41,072 nt of DNA from UBA1422 sp041752735 (GCA_041752735.1 JBGSVW010000013.1:1-41072), one strand, 5' to 3'. Shown: positions 7,282-14,850, counted from the stretch's first letter. Notes: generated by a model not told the origin, from the sequence alone. Numbers and translations are program-made.

Positions 7282-8072
7282 TTTGTTTCCTCTTTTCCGG
7301 TTTTTTCACCGATATAAAACGTTAACGAAACAAGGGCTAAAAAGACTACATATATGATCCATGCTGTTCCCCATAACTGAAACCAGATGGATATGCCCAA
7401 ATATAATATCGTCGTCAGGAGGAGTCCGGCTACGATTAAGTGGAGCCCTCTTTGCATGGATGAAATTTGTTTTCGGTAAACGAAGTAATCCGTCAAGATA
7501 TAAAGCATCACAATCAAAGCGATAATCAACCAGCTTTGTCCCCATATGGCCGGGTACCCCATCACCGAAACATAAAGCGAAGGGAAAACATAGAATACCG
7601 GTATAAATGTCAGGTAGATCAATCCAATGCCGCATCGGGCCAATATTCTTAGGTTGAATAGCGTCGCATATTGGTATGCTTTGACTGCGAAAAATACCAA
7701 ATATACAAACGTGCCGCCTACTGCGATAAGCCAGGTGTTTTCAAAGGTGTCTAGCGCAACCATGCTGACAAATAGATAAACAGCTGTCAACACGACAAAA
7801 TAGAATGTACTGAAAGCGACGATGCTGACAACGTTCCTTTTTAATGCACTCAGCGAACTTCCGGTTTCCACCTCATGAATGGCATCTTTATAATCCACCA
7901 TCATACCGATTGCTTCTTTGTAACTTTGTTCTTCGTTCATTCCCGATTGAATGCTATCGTTGTATTTATCTAGGATAATGGAAAACAACTCTTCCCGAAC
8001 TTCAAGGATTTCTTTGGTTTTGGGGTACAACCGAAATTTTTTGTTGATATATTTCCTTAATTTATTCTGCAT
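7278..8072 (-). CDS. membrane protein with N-terminal permease-prefix (DUF1700-like) domain
   Basis: Residues 1 to about 70 form a helical soluble domain of the type found after PadR genes (KLRKYINKKF, then EEQSYKEAIGMM). Residues about 85-258 carry seven or so hydrophobic segments (for example IVAFSTFYFVVLTAVYLFV and WIIYVVFLALVSLTFYIG). It overlaps the PadR gene by 11 nt and the SGNH gene by 4 nt, so the three are co-translated. The N-terminal domain is similar to that of the pentapeptide protein at 12530. In DUF1700/prefix families the domain pairs with PadR regulators; its biochemical role is not established. Confidence 0.8.
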   Translation of the reverse strand: MQNKLRKYINKKFRLYPKTKEILEVREELFSIILDKYNDSIQSGMNEEQSYKEAIGMMVDYKDAIHEVETGSSLSALKRNVVSIVAFSTFYFVVLTAVYLFVSMVALDTFENTWLIAVGGTFVYLVFFAVKAYQYATLFNLRILARCGIGLIYLTFIPVFYVFPSLYVSVMGYPAIWGQSWLIIALIVMLYILTDYFVYRKQISSMQRGLHLIVAGLLLTTILYLGISIWFQLWGTAWIIYVVFLALVSLTFYIGEKTGKEETK

Positions 8073-8403
8073 AGCCTTCTCCTTCGATTAAGTGATTCAA
8101 GACGATGTTGATTTCCGTCCATTCAATGACTTTCTGTGCGTAAACATCCTTCCCCTTTGGTGTAATAGTATAATATTTTCGCCTGGGACCACCGTCCTCG
8201 TCTCCCCAATAAGTTGAAATCAATCCTTCTTTTTCCATGCGTTTGAATGCAGTATAAATCGTAGCATCTTTGATATCCAACAGACCTCTGCCACGGTCTA
8301 TGATGGTTTTCATGATTTCATATCCGTAGGAGTCTCCATTTTTTAGAATTGCCAAAATAATGGTTTCAGTGTTTCCTCTTAAGATTTCGCTTGAATAGCT
8401 CAT
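8062..8403 (-). CDS. PadR family transcriptional regulator (first copy)
   Basis: The 113-aa protein is a winged-helix PadR regulator: ILRGNTETIILAILKNG, DSYGYEIMKTI, DATIYTAFKRMEKEGLI recognition region and the wing GGPRRKYYTITPKG. The C-terminal helix for dimerisation is short (PadR-s2 type). It is first in an operon with the prefix-domain membrane protein. Upstream is a near-consensus promoter with an inverted repeat just downstream of the -10, so negative autoregulation is likely. Confidence 0.93.
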   Translation of the reverse strand: MSYSSEILRGNTETIILAILKNGDSYGYEIMKTIIDRGRGLLDIKDATIYTAFKRMEKEGLISTYWGDEDGGPRRKYYTITPKGKDVYAQKVIEWTEINIVLNHLIEGEGYAE

Positions 8404-8417
8404 TGCTGCTCCTTCAC

Positions 8418-8466
8418 TACCTAATCAGGTTAGATATATTATATGGTTATTGCTAAGGGTTGTCAA
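8418..8466 (-). promoter_or_regulatory. strong sigma-A promoter with inverted-repeat operator of the first padR operon
   Basis: TTGACA (8461-8466) and TATAAT (8438-8443) on the minus strand are consensus and separated by 17 bp. Directly downstream, TACCTAA and TTAGATA (8418-8424 and 8430-8436) form a 7-bp inverted repeat with one mismatch and a 5-bp centre, well placed for repressor binding. Confidence 0.8.
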
Positions 8467-8481
8467 CAACGTTCTACAGAG

Positions 8482-8517
8482 AAAAAAATAGAACCACTTG
8501 AGATTTCGCAGTTCTAT
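8482..8517 (-). terminator. intrinsic terminator of the Rh channel gene
   Basis: On the minus strand ATAGAAC pairs with GTTCTAT over a 16-nt loop and is followed by a run of T residues. It lies about 40 nt after the channel stop codon. Confidence 0.7.
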
Positions 8518-8557
8518 TTATCTTTATAATGAAATTTTGAGTTATTTGAATTTGTTG

Positions 8558-9802
8558 TTAGGCATTCTCATTGGATTCGTGATCCAGAATGAATTCATCC
8601 GCATCGCTATAAGGCGTTTCTTTCTTGCCAAGAAGCCCAATAACCAATCCGGCAATTTTGCCACAAGCAAAAGCAATCACCATAGTAGCAAGGATTCCTA
8701 AGATTTGAATTCCAGCGTTATGGGTGATGATAATCGCGCTGAGTCCGCCTAATATTCCGGGCATTCCATGTAGATTGTTGATTCCACAGGTGTCTGTTCC
8801 TCTGATTAGTTTCTCAACTTTTGGTGCGATAAGTGCGTATCCCACTGTGCTCAGCGTTCCTGCACAAAGACCAATCAGCAAAGCCAGGCCGGGGGTTGCC
8901 ACGTCACAAGTGGAACCAATGGCCACACCACCTGCAAGTGCTGCATTGGCGATGTCTTCGATTTCAATTTTCCCTCGAATTAACTTGGAAAACAGGAATG
9001 TCGCCAGCGTTGCCGCACACAGTGCAAAGACAGTATTAATTACAGTCAGGGCAACGCGATCAGGTGCAACAAGTGCACTGGTGAATGATGGCCAGAAGAT
9101 CCAGAGCATCATGCTGCCCAGAAGACAAAACTGATTGCTGTTCTTGTCTACTTGAACAACGGGATCATTTTTAAACTTCGACAAAGTATTGGAAACCACT
9201 CCCAAGCCAAAATAAGCGCCGAATGCATGAATCACAATAGATCCACCAGTGTCAAGAAATCCCGCGAAATAACCGCTTTCCAAGAGCAGCCATTCGTTTA
9301 AAATATATGCGGGGATAAATAGAATTCCAAGGAAAAAATATTGCTCCATCTTTAAACGGCCCAAAGGTGCGCCAATGGTGATGAGTAGACTTGCAGCTGC
9401 AAACTCGGCAAAAATAAAAGTATCTATGCTCACCGTTTCCATAGTGAAGTCACCGCTGCCATAGCTTTTAATCAACATATAGAATGGAATTGCCACGCTT
9501 ACGACGATAAACGTAGCTGTTATGGAACTAAACCCGTGCCCCCGGACAAAAACCATCAGGAAGCCGAACCCGATTAAAAGCATAGCAAGAATATTCATAG
9601 AACTGCCGTACTTAAGCGAATCAAGTATCGTGCCATCCACTGTGCTTGCAGCAGCATTCACGGCGGCCATACCATTGGAAACATTCGTATTGAAGGTTGG
9701 GATAAGTGCCAGTGCCATCGCAACAAGAAATACAAAAGATATTAAAATGATTCCCTTGTTTCCCTTTTCCAGGGTTGTAGCTTTTTCATTTAGATTAGAC
9801 AT
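8558..9802 (-). CDS. Rhesus (Rh50)-type ammonium channel
   Basis: The 414-aa protein has about eleven or twelve membrane segments. It carries Rh rather than AmtB signatures: GGSIVIHAFGAYFGL with H192, LWIFWPSFTSA at 233-243, and DTCGINNLHGMPGILGG with H345. The two His are the conserved pore pair. Rh proteins move NH3 (and possibly CO2) across membranes. Rh-type sequences are rare in bacteria compared with AmtB. No glnK/PII gene is adjacent, in contrast to typical amtB loci. ATG follows GGAG by 8 nt and overlaps a possible leader ORF stop as TGATG. N-terminal residues 17-35 may be the first helix or a signal sequence, as in bacterial Rh50. Confidence 0.93.
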   Translation of the reverse strand: MSNLNEKATTLEKGNKGIILISFVFLVAMALALIPTFNTNVSNGMAAVNAAASTVDGTILDSLKYGSSMNILAMLLIGFGFLMVFVRGHGFSSITATFIVVSVAIPFYMLIKSYGSGDFTMETVSIDTFIFAEFAAASLLITIGAPLGRLKMEQYFFLGILFIPAYILNEWLLLESGYFAGFLDTGGSIVIHAFGAYFGLGVVSNTLSKFKNDPVVQVDKNSNQFCLLGSMMLWIFWPSFTSALVAPDRVALTVINTVFALCAATLATFLFSKLIRGKIEIEDIANAALAGGVAIGSTCDVATPGLALLIGLCAGTLSTVGYALIAPKVEKLIRGTDTCGINNLHGMPGILGGLSAIIITHNAGIQILGILATMVIAFACGKIAGLVIGLLGKKETPYSDADEFILDHESNENA

Positions 9803-9897
9803 CAACTATTCTCCTTTGCAATTTTCGAAATCGCAGCCCACATATGCCACAATTCCTTTGATGCTTCGCAATCCACATAACTTTTTTGCGTGAGCAA
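9802..9897 (-). other. possible short leader ORF coupled to the Rh channel gene
   Basis: A frame open from 9912 (GTG) or 9897 (TTG) encodes about 31-36 residues ending KIAKENS, and its TGA overlaps the channel ATG as TGATG. The peptide has helix-like composition (DCEASKELWHMW). No ribosome binding site is visible, and the likely transcription start falls near 9896, so translation is uncertain. Confidence 0.2.
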
Positions 9898-9902
9898 TAT
9901 GT

Positions 9903-9911
9903 ATTGTATCA
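9903..9911 (-). promoter_or_regulatory. extended -10 element of the Rh channel gene
   Basis: The minus strand reads TGATACAAT (TGnTACAAT). The -35 region is weak. The leader would be about 95 nt. Confidence 0.4.
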
Positions 9912-9974
9912 CAAGAGAACATTGTTAAAAATATACTAATTAATAGGCGGAATGTTCAATTTATTCACGAGTAT

Positions 9975-10006
9975 AAAAAAAACCCGCAGGATTGCTCCTG
10001 CAGGTT
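9975..10006 (-). terminator. intrinsic terminator of the zinc-ribbon gene
   Basis: The minus strand has AACCTGCAGGA-GCAA-TCCTGCGGGTT followed by eight T residues, 17 nt after the stop of the 55-aa gene. The stem also has a short T run on the other side, so weak activity in the other direction is possible. Confidence 0.9.
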
Positions 10007-10022
10007 CGTTTTTGTACTATTA

Positions 10023-10190
10023 TTATCTATAGTCTCTGTTGCTGTTGTTTTGTTGTTTCTTTGCTTTTCTGCAATCAGGACATCTCTGAGGTTCATTGGT
10101 GAATCCCTTTTCCTGATAGAAAGCTTGCTCGCCTTCTGTGAATGTGAATGTAACTCCGCAGTCTTTGCATACTAAATTTTTGTCAGCCAT
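10023..10190 (-). CDS. zinc-ribbon domain protein (55 aa)
   Basis: The protein reads MADKNLVCKDCG, then a VTFTFTEGEQAFYQEKGF core and RCPDCRK: two CxxC knuckles about 27 residues apart, as in the 'probable zinc-ribbon' (zf-trcl) family. The tail is Gln/Asn rich and basic (KQQNNSNRDYR), which suggests nucleic-acid contact. An upstream in-frame ATG would add 23 residues, but the ATG used has GGAG 8 nt upstream. A consensus-like promoter about 110 nt upstream and a strong terminator make it a single-gene unit. Confidence 0.85.
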   Translation of the reverse strand: MADKNLVCKDCGVTFTFTEGEQAFYQEKGFTNEPQRCPDCRKAKKQQNNSNRDYR

Positions 10191-10277
10191 TTTGTTCTCC
10201 TTTTGGTTGATAAAATAAATATTGACTTTACCGAACCGAAAAGGGAATGGAATTATCATATTTATCTTGTTTAATGT

Positions 10278-10329
10278 TGTTGGTATATTCCAACATTTGA
10301 ATTATAACACGTACATTACAGGAATGCAA
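10278..10329 (-). promoter_or_regulatory. promoter and inverted repeat of the zinc-ribbon gene
   Basis: TTGCAT (10324-10329) and TATAAT (10301-10306) are 17 bp apart on the minus strand. Just downstream, TGTTGG and CCAACA (10278-10295) form a 6-bp inverted repeat with a 6-bp AT centre, a possible operator or RNA hairpin. The remaining leader to the ATG is about 100 nt. Confidence 0.6.
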
Positions 10330-10350
10330 TCATTTAATTAATTTGTTATT

Positions 10351-11115
10351 TTATTCATTCTGTATGCTTTCCAAGTCATACTCTATCAAGTATTCCTCCA
10401 GGGTCACTCCGCTTTTGTAAATCTCATTTGCGACAAATAATCCAACATATCTTAGGTGCCAGGGCTCATACACATACCCCGTAATTTCTTCTTTACCTTG
10501 CGGATACCTAAGAATAAATCCATATTCATGGGCATGTTTAGCCAACCATTTCCCTTCCGAAGTGTCCCCAAATGCATCAATCAATTCATATCCCACGCTA
10601 GCTGATGATACATCGACCGCAAGACCGGTTTGGTGCTCGCTTTGCCCGGGTTTAGCGCTAAAACGATCGGCTTCTTCTTCTCCCGACTGGCTAACATAAT
10701 TGTTATAGAGCATCTTTTGAAAATCATAGGATCGGTAAGCTGTGGTCATTTTTAACTCAAGGCCCTCACGGCTTGCAGCTTCTACCAACTGGCTAAAGGC
10801 CGCCGCTGCTTCTGCCCTCATAAAACGTGCCGTTGCTGAACGGTCGAGCGCATAATACGCCATCGCCGTTAAGTCATCCGGCTTATAATTTATGTCCAGC
10901 GGGTGCTGCTTATTCACGAGGATCAGGAGCCCTTGCTCTGCGCTTTCTTGACGTGCCAGTTGCGCAGCTGCTTCATCGATTTTATTCTGCTCGTTTCCCC
11001 ATCCCAGCATTCCTTTTATAGCTGGAAAATTGACTGCAATGACCACACCAATAATTACAATCAACAACAGAACCAACAACCTATTTTGTATCTTACCTCT
11101 AGTTTTATACTTCAT
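10351..11115 (-). CDS. D-alanyl-D-alanine carboxypeptidase, VanY type (peptidase M15B)
   Basis: The 254-aa protein has an N-terminal membrane anchor (residues 12-30) and a VanY domain from about residue 75. Zinc ligands and catalytic residues are visible: H161 and D168 in SEHQTGLAVDVS, and E217 with H220 in YEPWHLRYVG. It trims the terminal D-Ala of peptidoglycan stem peptides outside the membrane. No vanA-type ligase or vanS/R is nearby, so this is a housekeeping carboxypeptidase and not a glycopeptide resistance cluster. Its start overlaps the phosphoesterase stop by 11 nt, so the two are probably coupled. Confidence 0.93.
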   Translation of the reverse strand: MKYKTRGKIQNRLLVLLLIVIIGVVIAVNFPAIKGMLGWGNEQNKIDEAAAQLARQESAEQGLLILVNKQHPLDINYKPDDLTAMAYYALDRSATARFMRAEAAAAFSQLVEAASREGLELKMTTAYRSYDFQKMLYNNYVSQSGEEEADRFSAKPGQSEHQTGLAVDVSSASVGYELIDAFGDTSEGKWLAKHAHEYGFILRYPQGKEEITGYVYEPWHLRYVGLFVANEIYKSGVTLEEYLIEYDLESIQNE

Positions 11116-12034
11116 TACTCCCCAACCAATCTATGTGTGCTGAACGGATATCGAATTTACCGACCGGATCTGGTCCACGCATAATGTCCTTTTGGATTTG
11201 CATGAATCCCTCTTCATTATAGAGCGTACGCCACCGGACAAGTTGAACAACACCGCCTGTGATTTCAATTCCAGTGATGCTGGTAGGATAAATACAACAG
11301 CCGGTATTGAAGTATGGCAAGTCGCCCTCCCTTGGATATTTAAACCGGTGGGTATGCCCGCAAATCAACATGGTCTCATGTTTCTGTATCCATTTATTAA
11401 AGTTCTTTTCAATTTTGTGCCGCTTATGAACATTCTTCACCGGGCTGGCTGGATTCTTGATTCCGAAAGCATGAAGATGACGCCAGAAATATTTCAAGGA
11501 CAGCATGGTGAATAACCAAAACTGGTCATTGGCAAAGTCCCCTTGCTGTCCGTGGACCACAAGGATTTCCTGCCCATTGCGATTGTGTTTCAGCACTAAC
11601 GCTTCACAAGGTTCCAATCCTTTAAGAAAATCCGTGCACTTCTGTGTATAGTCATCGTAGAATTCAGCAAAATTTTCTTGGAAGTATTTTGGGTCCCTTA
11701 AATAATTATTGTGATTCCCATAAATTAAAACCAACCTGTTGTCGTCATAAAACCGTTTCATGGCTTGGAATACGTGAATATGGGCATTCTTAATCACTTC
11801 AAACTTTGGATGCTCCCACAGTTCGTCACCGTCTCCTGCCTCAATCAATGTGAATCCATCCTTATAATATTGATCCAGCGCATAAAGATACATGTTCCGA
11901 TTCTTAGTGAATTCGTCCTGATGGCTGCCGCTTCCGCGGTGACAGTCACTAAAAATGACGAACTTGGAAGTCTCATCAAAATATTCCACTCTAGCCTTTT
12001 GAAATGCGCTTGTCAGTCGCTGCTGCGTCCTCAT
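11105..12034 (-). CDS. calcineurin-like metallophosphoesterase
   Basis: The protein shows the whole metallophosphoesterase motif set: SDCHRGSG (DxH), AGDGDELWE (GDxxx), IYGNHNN (GNH), VVHGQQGD and CGHTHRFKYP (GHxH). A final NTGCCIYP strand is similar to UDP-2,3-diacylglucosamine hydrolase-like or Ser/Thr phosphatase-like members. No signal peptide is seen. A GTG start 3 codons upstream overlaps the ribosome binding site; the ATG used has GGGAGG 8 nt upstream. The substrate is unknown; coupling with the VanY gene hints at cell-envelope turnover. Confidence 0.9.
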   Translation of the reverse strand: MRTQQRLTSAFQKARVEYFDETSKFVIFSDCHRGSGSHQDEFTKNRNMYLYALDQYYKDGFTLIEAGDGDELWEHPKFEVIKNAHIHVFQAMKRFYDDNRLVLIYGNHNNYLRDPKYFQENFAEFYDDYTQKCTDFLKGLEPCEALVLKHNRNGQEILVVHGQQGDFANDQFWLFTMLSLKYFWRHLHAFGIKNPASPVKNVHKRHKIEKNFNKWIQKHETMLICGHTHRFKYPREGDLPYFNTGCCIYPTSITGIEITGGVVQLVRWRTLYNEEGFMQIQKDIMRGPDPVGKFDIRSAHIDWLGSNEV

Positions 12035-12128
12035 TCCGCTCACCTCCCATTATTTTTCATTGTACCACTAATAGAAGAAAAATATATGTGTAAAATCAAT
12101 ACATCTAAAATTAATTGCTATATTTGTA

Positions 12129-12165
12129 ATATTACCTTGACAGTCATAGTAATATGAATTATTAT
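12129..12165 (+). promoter_or_regulatory. promoter with inverted repeat upstream of the second padR operon
   Basis: TTGACA (12137-12142) and TATTAT (12160-12165) are 17 bp apart. A perfect 7-bp inverted repeat, ATATTAC (12129-12135) and GTAATAT (12149-12155), brackets the -35 and spacer. This is where a PadR-type repressor would block RNA polymerase. AGGAGGTG precedes the ATG. Confidence 0.75.
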
Positions 12166-12185
12166 TTCGTCGAGGAGGTGATTCC

Positions 12186-12515
12186 ATGAGTGAAAACAAA
12201 ATTACATCCGACCTGTTACGCGGTCATACGGATACCATGATTTTACGTCTACTTTCCGAATCAGATCGATACGGATATGAGATTGTAAAGTTGATTGGTG
12301 AACGTTCCAACCATGAATATGAGCTAAAAGAAGCCACTATGTATTCTTGTGTTCGGCGACTTGAAATGGATGGTGATATCGAATGGTATTGGGGCGATGA
12401 ATCCCAGGGCGGCAGGCGGAAGTATTACCGAATTACCCAAAAGGGAATTGCAACATACACCCAGAATAAAAACAATTGGATGTATGCTAAGCGGGTTCTT
12501 GATTACTTGTTATAA
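12186..12515 (+). CDS. PadR family transcriptional regulator (second copy)
   Basis: The 109-aa protein has the same layout as the PadR at 8062: LLRGHTDTMILRLLSES, DRYGYEIVKLIGE, KEATMYSCVRRLEMDGDI recognition region and GGRRKYYRITQKG wing. It starts with a strong AGGAGGTG site. It is 14 nt upstream of the pentapeptide-repeat gene, forming a two-gene operon. The upstream inverted repeat suggests autoregulation. Confidence 0.93.
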   Translation: MSENKITSDLLRGHTDTMILRLLSESDRYGYEIVKLIGERSNHEYELKEATMYSCVRRLEMDGDIEWYWGDESQGGRRKYYRITQKGIATYTQNKNNWMYAKRVLDYLL

Positions 12516-12529
12516 GGAGAATATATATT

Positions 12530-13396
12530 ATGAATGAAAAGCTAACAAACTACGTTAATGGTGTCTTCGCACCTTACGATGAAATAAAAAATGTCACGGA
12601 ATTGAAAGAAGATTTGCTAACAGATTTGCAAGAGCGCTTCTCTGAACTTATAGCGGAAGGCAAGGATGAAGAAACCGCCTTTGTTATGACCATCGAAAGC
12701 ATCGGCGACATTGAGCAAACCGTACAGGAAGTGGCCAATCTTTCAAAATCTATGGAACACCGCGTACTGGCCAATTTAAGTGCCAGCAACTTGCCCAAAA
12801 GCGACTTTTCCGGAGTTGTAGCACATAAAACAAAATTCTCTGCCAGCGCGCTTCGAGGCTCCAATTTTAACAATGCAGATTTAACTGGCAGTTCATTTTT
12901 TAGCAGTGATGTTCGGGACACGACTTTTGATGGTACGAATCTGACCGACTGCAATTTTACCACCAGCGACTTGACCAACTGCAGTTTCAACAAGGCTAAT
13001 TTAACTAAAACAATCTTTAGCTCCACCGCTCTTGGCGGATCAAGGTTTACAGATTCAAAATTTGTTGATTCCAAAATCAACACATCAGATTTGGGCAAAT
13101 GCATTTTTATTACCTGCATCTTCAACGGCGTAACCTTTAAATATTCTGATCTTCATGGAATAAATTTTGATGGGCAAACATTTATTAATGTTACGTTTGA
13201 TAAATCCGATCTGACGGGTGTTTCTTTCCGGGAGTCAACATTGAAAAACGTGTCATTTGTATCCATGTACTCCATCACCAATAAGTATTATCGTGCAATT
13301 AAGACAATCGACTTTGATGGCGCTATGATGGACAAAATCACATACGCTTCCCTCAAAGGTATCGGTGCAAATCTTACGAATGTAAAAACCATATAA
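12530..13396 (+). CDS. prefix-domain plus pentapeptide-repeat fusion protein
   Basis: The 288-aa protein has two parts. Residues 1 to about 75 are a helical domain like that of the membrane protein at 7278 (KLTNYVNGVF, then DEETAFVMTIESIGDIEQTV). Residues about 85-245 are pentapeptide repeats of the A(D/N)Lxx type: SDFSG, SNFNNADLTGSSF, CNFTTSDLTNCSF, ANLTKTIF, SDLTGVSF. They should fold as a right-handed quadrilateral beta helix. There is no membrane segment. A PadR partner immediately upstream mirrors the first module, where the second part is a membrane domain instead. Function is unknown; interaction with a DNA-bound or membrane protein is possible. Confidence 0.88.
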   Translation: MNEKLTNYVNGVFAPYDEIKNVTELKEDLLTDLQERFSELIAEGKDEETAFVMTIESIGDIEQTVQEVANLSKSMEHRVLANLSASNLPKSDFSGVVAHKTKFSASALRGSNFNNADLTGSSFFSSDVRDTTFDGTNLTDCNFTTSDLTNCSFNKANLTKTIFSSTALGGSRFTDSKFVDSKINTSDLGKCIFITCIFNGVTFKYSDLHGINFDGQTFINVTFDKSDLTGVSFRESTLKNVSFVSMYSITNKYYRAIKTIDFDGAMMDKITYASLKGIGANLTNVKTI

Positions 13397-13433
13397 TTGG
13401 CAACGCGGATTAACGAATCATACTTGAGTCTAT

Positions 13434-13485
13434 AAAAAAAGCAGGCTTCAGGCTATTTTGTCCTGGAATCTGCTTTGTTTATTTA
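13434..13485. terminator. bidirectional terminator between convergent genes
   Basis: AAAGCAG and CTGCTTT (13438-13444, 13470-13476) form the outer stem, with a second pairing of TTCAGG with CCTGGAA inside. T-rich tracts flank it on both strands. It serves the pentapeptide gene on plus and the helicase gene on minus. Confidence 0.75.
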
Positions 13486-13505
13486 CTTATATCGTTTCTT
13501 TGGTT

Positions 13506-14756
13506 TTACTTTCTTTTTGTCTTATACCAATCCGGTTTGTTGGTGTTCTTGCGGGGATCTTTGGGTCTGTTCTGATTGGGACGATGCACCGGCGCTACCT
13601 TCAGGTTCAGCGTGGTGTTCATAAGCGGGAATGGATGATCCTTGACTTCCGGCAACCGTTTACCAATGAGCTTTTCGATGTCATGAAGCAAATTGATTTC
13701 TTCAAAATCGCAGAATGAGATGGCCTTGCCACCCAGTCCTGCTCTTCCTGTACGTCCGATTCGGTGTACATATGTTTCTGCCACTTCAGGCAGGTTGTAG
13801 TTGATTACATGGGAAAGTTCCTGGATATCAAGTCCTCTGGCTGCAATATCTGTGGCTACCAGAATTCGGAATTTTCGTTTTTTGAAATCTGACAAGGCTT
13901 GCTGCCTACTATTTTGAGATTTGTTGCCGTGGATTGCCACCGTTCGAAAACCATCGTTGGTCAATTCCTTGACGATTTTATCCGCACCATGCTTGGTCCT
14001 TGAAAAAACCAGCACCGAATCATATTCCTGCTCTTTGAGCAAGCGAATCAGTAATCTTGTTTTGTTGACTTTGTCCACAAAATAGACTTCCTGGTCGATG
14101 ATATCGATGGGCGAAGCGTCCGGTGTAATGGTAATTTTGACGGGATTCTTCAGGATAGTATTCGCCAGTTTGGCAATTTCTGTCGGCATGGTTGCTGAGA
14201 AAAACATGGTTTGACGTTTTTCTGGGATGTAGGTGATAATCCTTTGGACATCCACCCACATGCCTCTTTCCAACATTTGATCTGCCTCATCCAACACGAA
14301 GTGCTCGACGTACGACAAATCAATGAATCCCTGATTGATCAAGTCCAATAGTCTACCCGGTGTGGCTACCAGAATATCAACGCCACTTTTGAGTGCACGT
14401 GTTTGTGGGAATTGTCCTACACCGCCAAATATTACAGCGGTCCGCTGATGTAGATTGACACCGTATGCTGTAAAAGAATCTCCGATTTGTAGGGCCAACT
14501 CTCTTGTAGGGGCAACTACCAACGCCCTAATTCTTCGAGGGCCCTTTTGGGCGGGTTGCGTATTTGCTAAGTGTTGCAAAATAGGAACTGCAAACGCAGC
14601 GGTTTTGCCGGTGCCGGTCTGAGCGCAACCAAGTAGGTCTGAGCCTTCCAGCAAATGAGGTATGGCCCTGGTCTGCACCGGGGTCGCCTCTGTGTATCCC
14701 TGGGCCTTCAAGGCCTTCAGAATCGGGGCAATAATTTTTAGTTCATTGATTGACAA
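13506..14756 (-). CDS. DEAD-box ATP-dependent RNA helicase (RhlE/CshA-like)
   Basis: The 416-aa protein has all DEAD-box motifs in order: Q motif with TPVQTRAIP, Walker A AQTGTGKT at 45-52, PTRELA, GG, TPGRLLD, DEAD in VLDEADQML, SAT in FFSATMP, then the second RecA domain with VFSRTK, ATDIAARGLD and HRIGRTGRAG. The C-terminal tail is short and basic (NRPKDPRKNTNKPDWYKTK), as in RhlE types. It unwinds RNA in ribosome assembly or decay. The start is TTG with GGAG 7 nt upstream. The leader is about 80 nt with a 9-bp hairpin next to the ribosome binding site, suggesting post-transcriptional or cold control. Confidence 0.96.
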   Translation of the reverse strand: MSINELKIIAPILKALKAQGYTEATPVQTRAIPHLLEGSDLLGCAQTGTGKTAAFAVPILQHLANTQPAQKGPRRIRALVVAPTRELALQIGDSFTAYGVNLHQRTAVIFGGVGQFPQTRALKSGVDILVATPGRLLDLINQGFIDLSYVEHFVLDEADQMLERGMWVDVQRIITYIPEKRQTMFFSATMPTEIAKLANTILKNPVKITITPDASPIDIIDQEVYFVDKVNKTRLLIRLLKEQEYDSVLVFSRTKHGADKIVKELTNDGFRTVAIHGNKSQNSRQQALSDFKKRKFRILVATDIAARGLDIQELSHVINYNLPEVAETYVHRIGRTGRAGLGGKAISFCDFEEINLLHDIEKLIGKRLPEVKDHPFPLMNTTLNLKVAPVHRPNQNRPKDPRKNTNKPDWYKTKRK

Positions 14757-14782
14757 ATGCTTTCTCCTTACTCTTCTATGGA

Positions 14783-14850
14783 AACACTGTTATAAGAACA
14801 GCGTTGTGTTTTGATTCACATATTTGGAATTTCACCTATGTATTATACCA
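14783..14850 (-). promoter_or_regulatory. promoter and leader hairpin of the DEAD-box helicase gene
   Basis: TGGTATAAT (14842-14850) on the minus strand is an extended -10 without a clear -35. In the transcript AACGCTGTT pairs with AACAGTGTT (14797-14805 with 14783-14791, one G-U pair) around a 5-nt loop. The hairpin ends about 15 nt upstream of GGAG. Confidence 0.5.

Noticed and set aside
10351..11115. VanY gene as part of a glycopeptide resistance cluster
   Set aside because: No vanH, vanA, vanX, vanR or vanS gene is next to it; chromosomal VanY-type carboxypeptidases are common housekeeping enzymes.
13458..13718. Plus-strand 86-aa frame opposite the helicase 3' end
   Set aside because: It is antisense to a conserved helicase, starts inside the terminator hairpin and has no similarity to known proteins.
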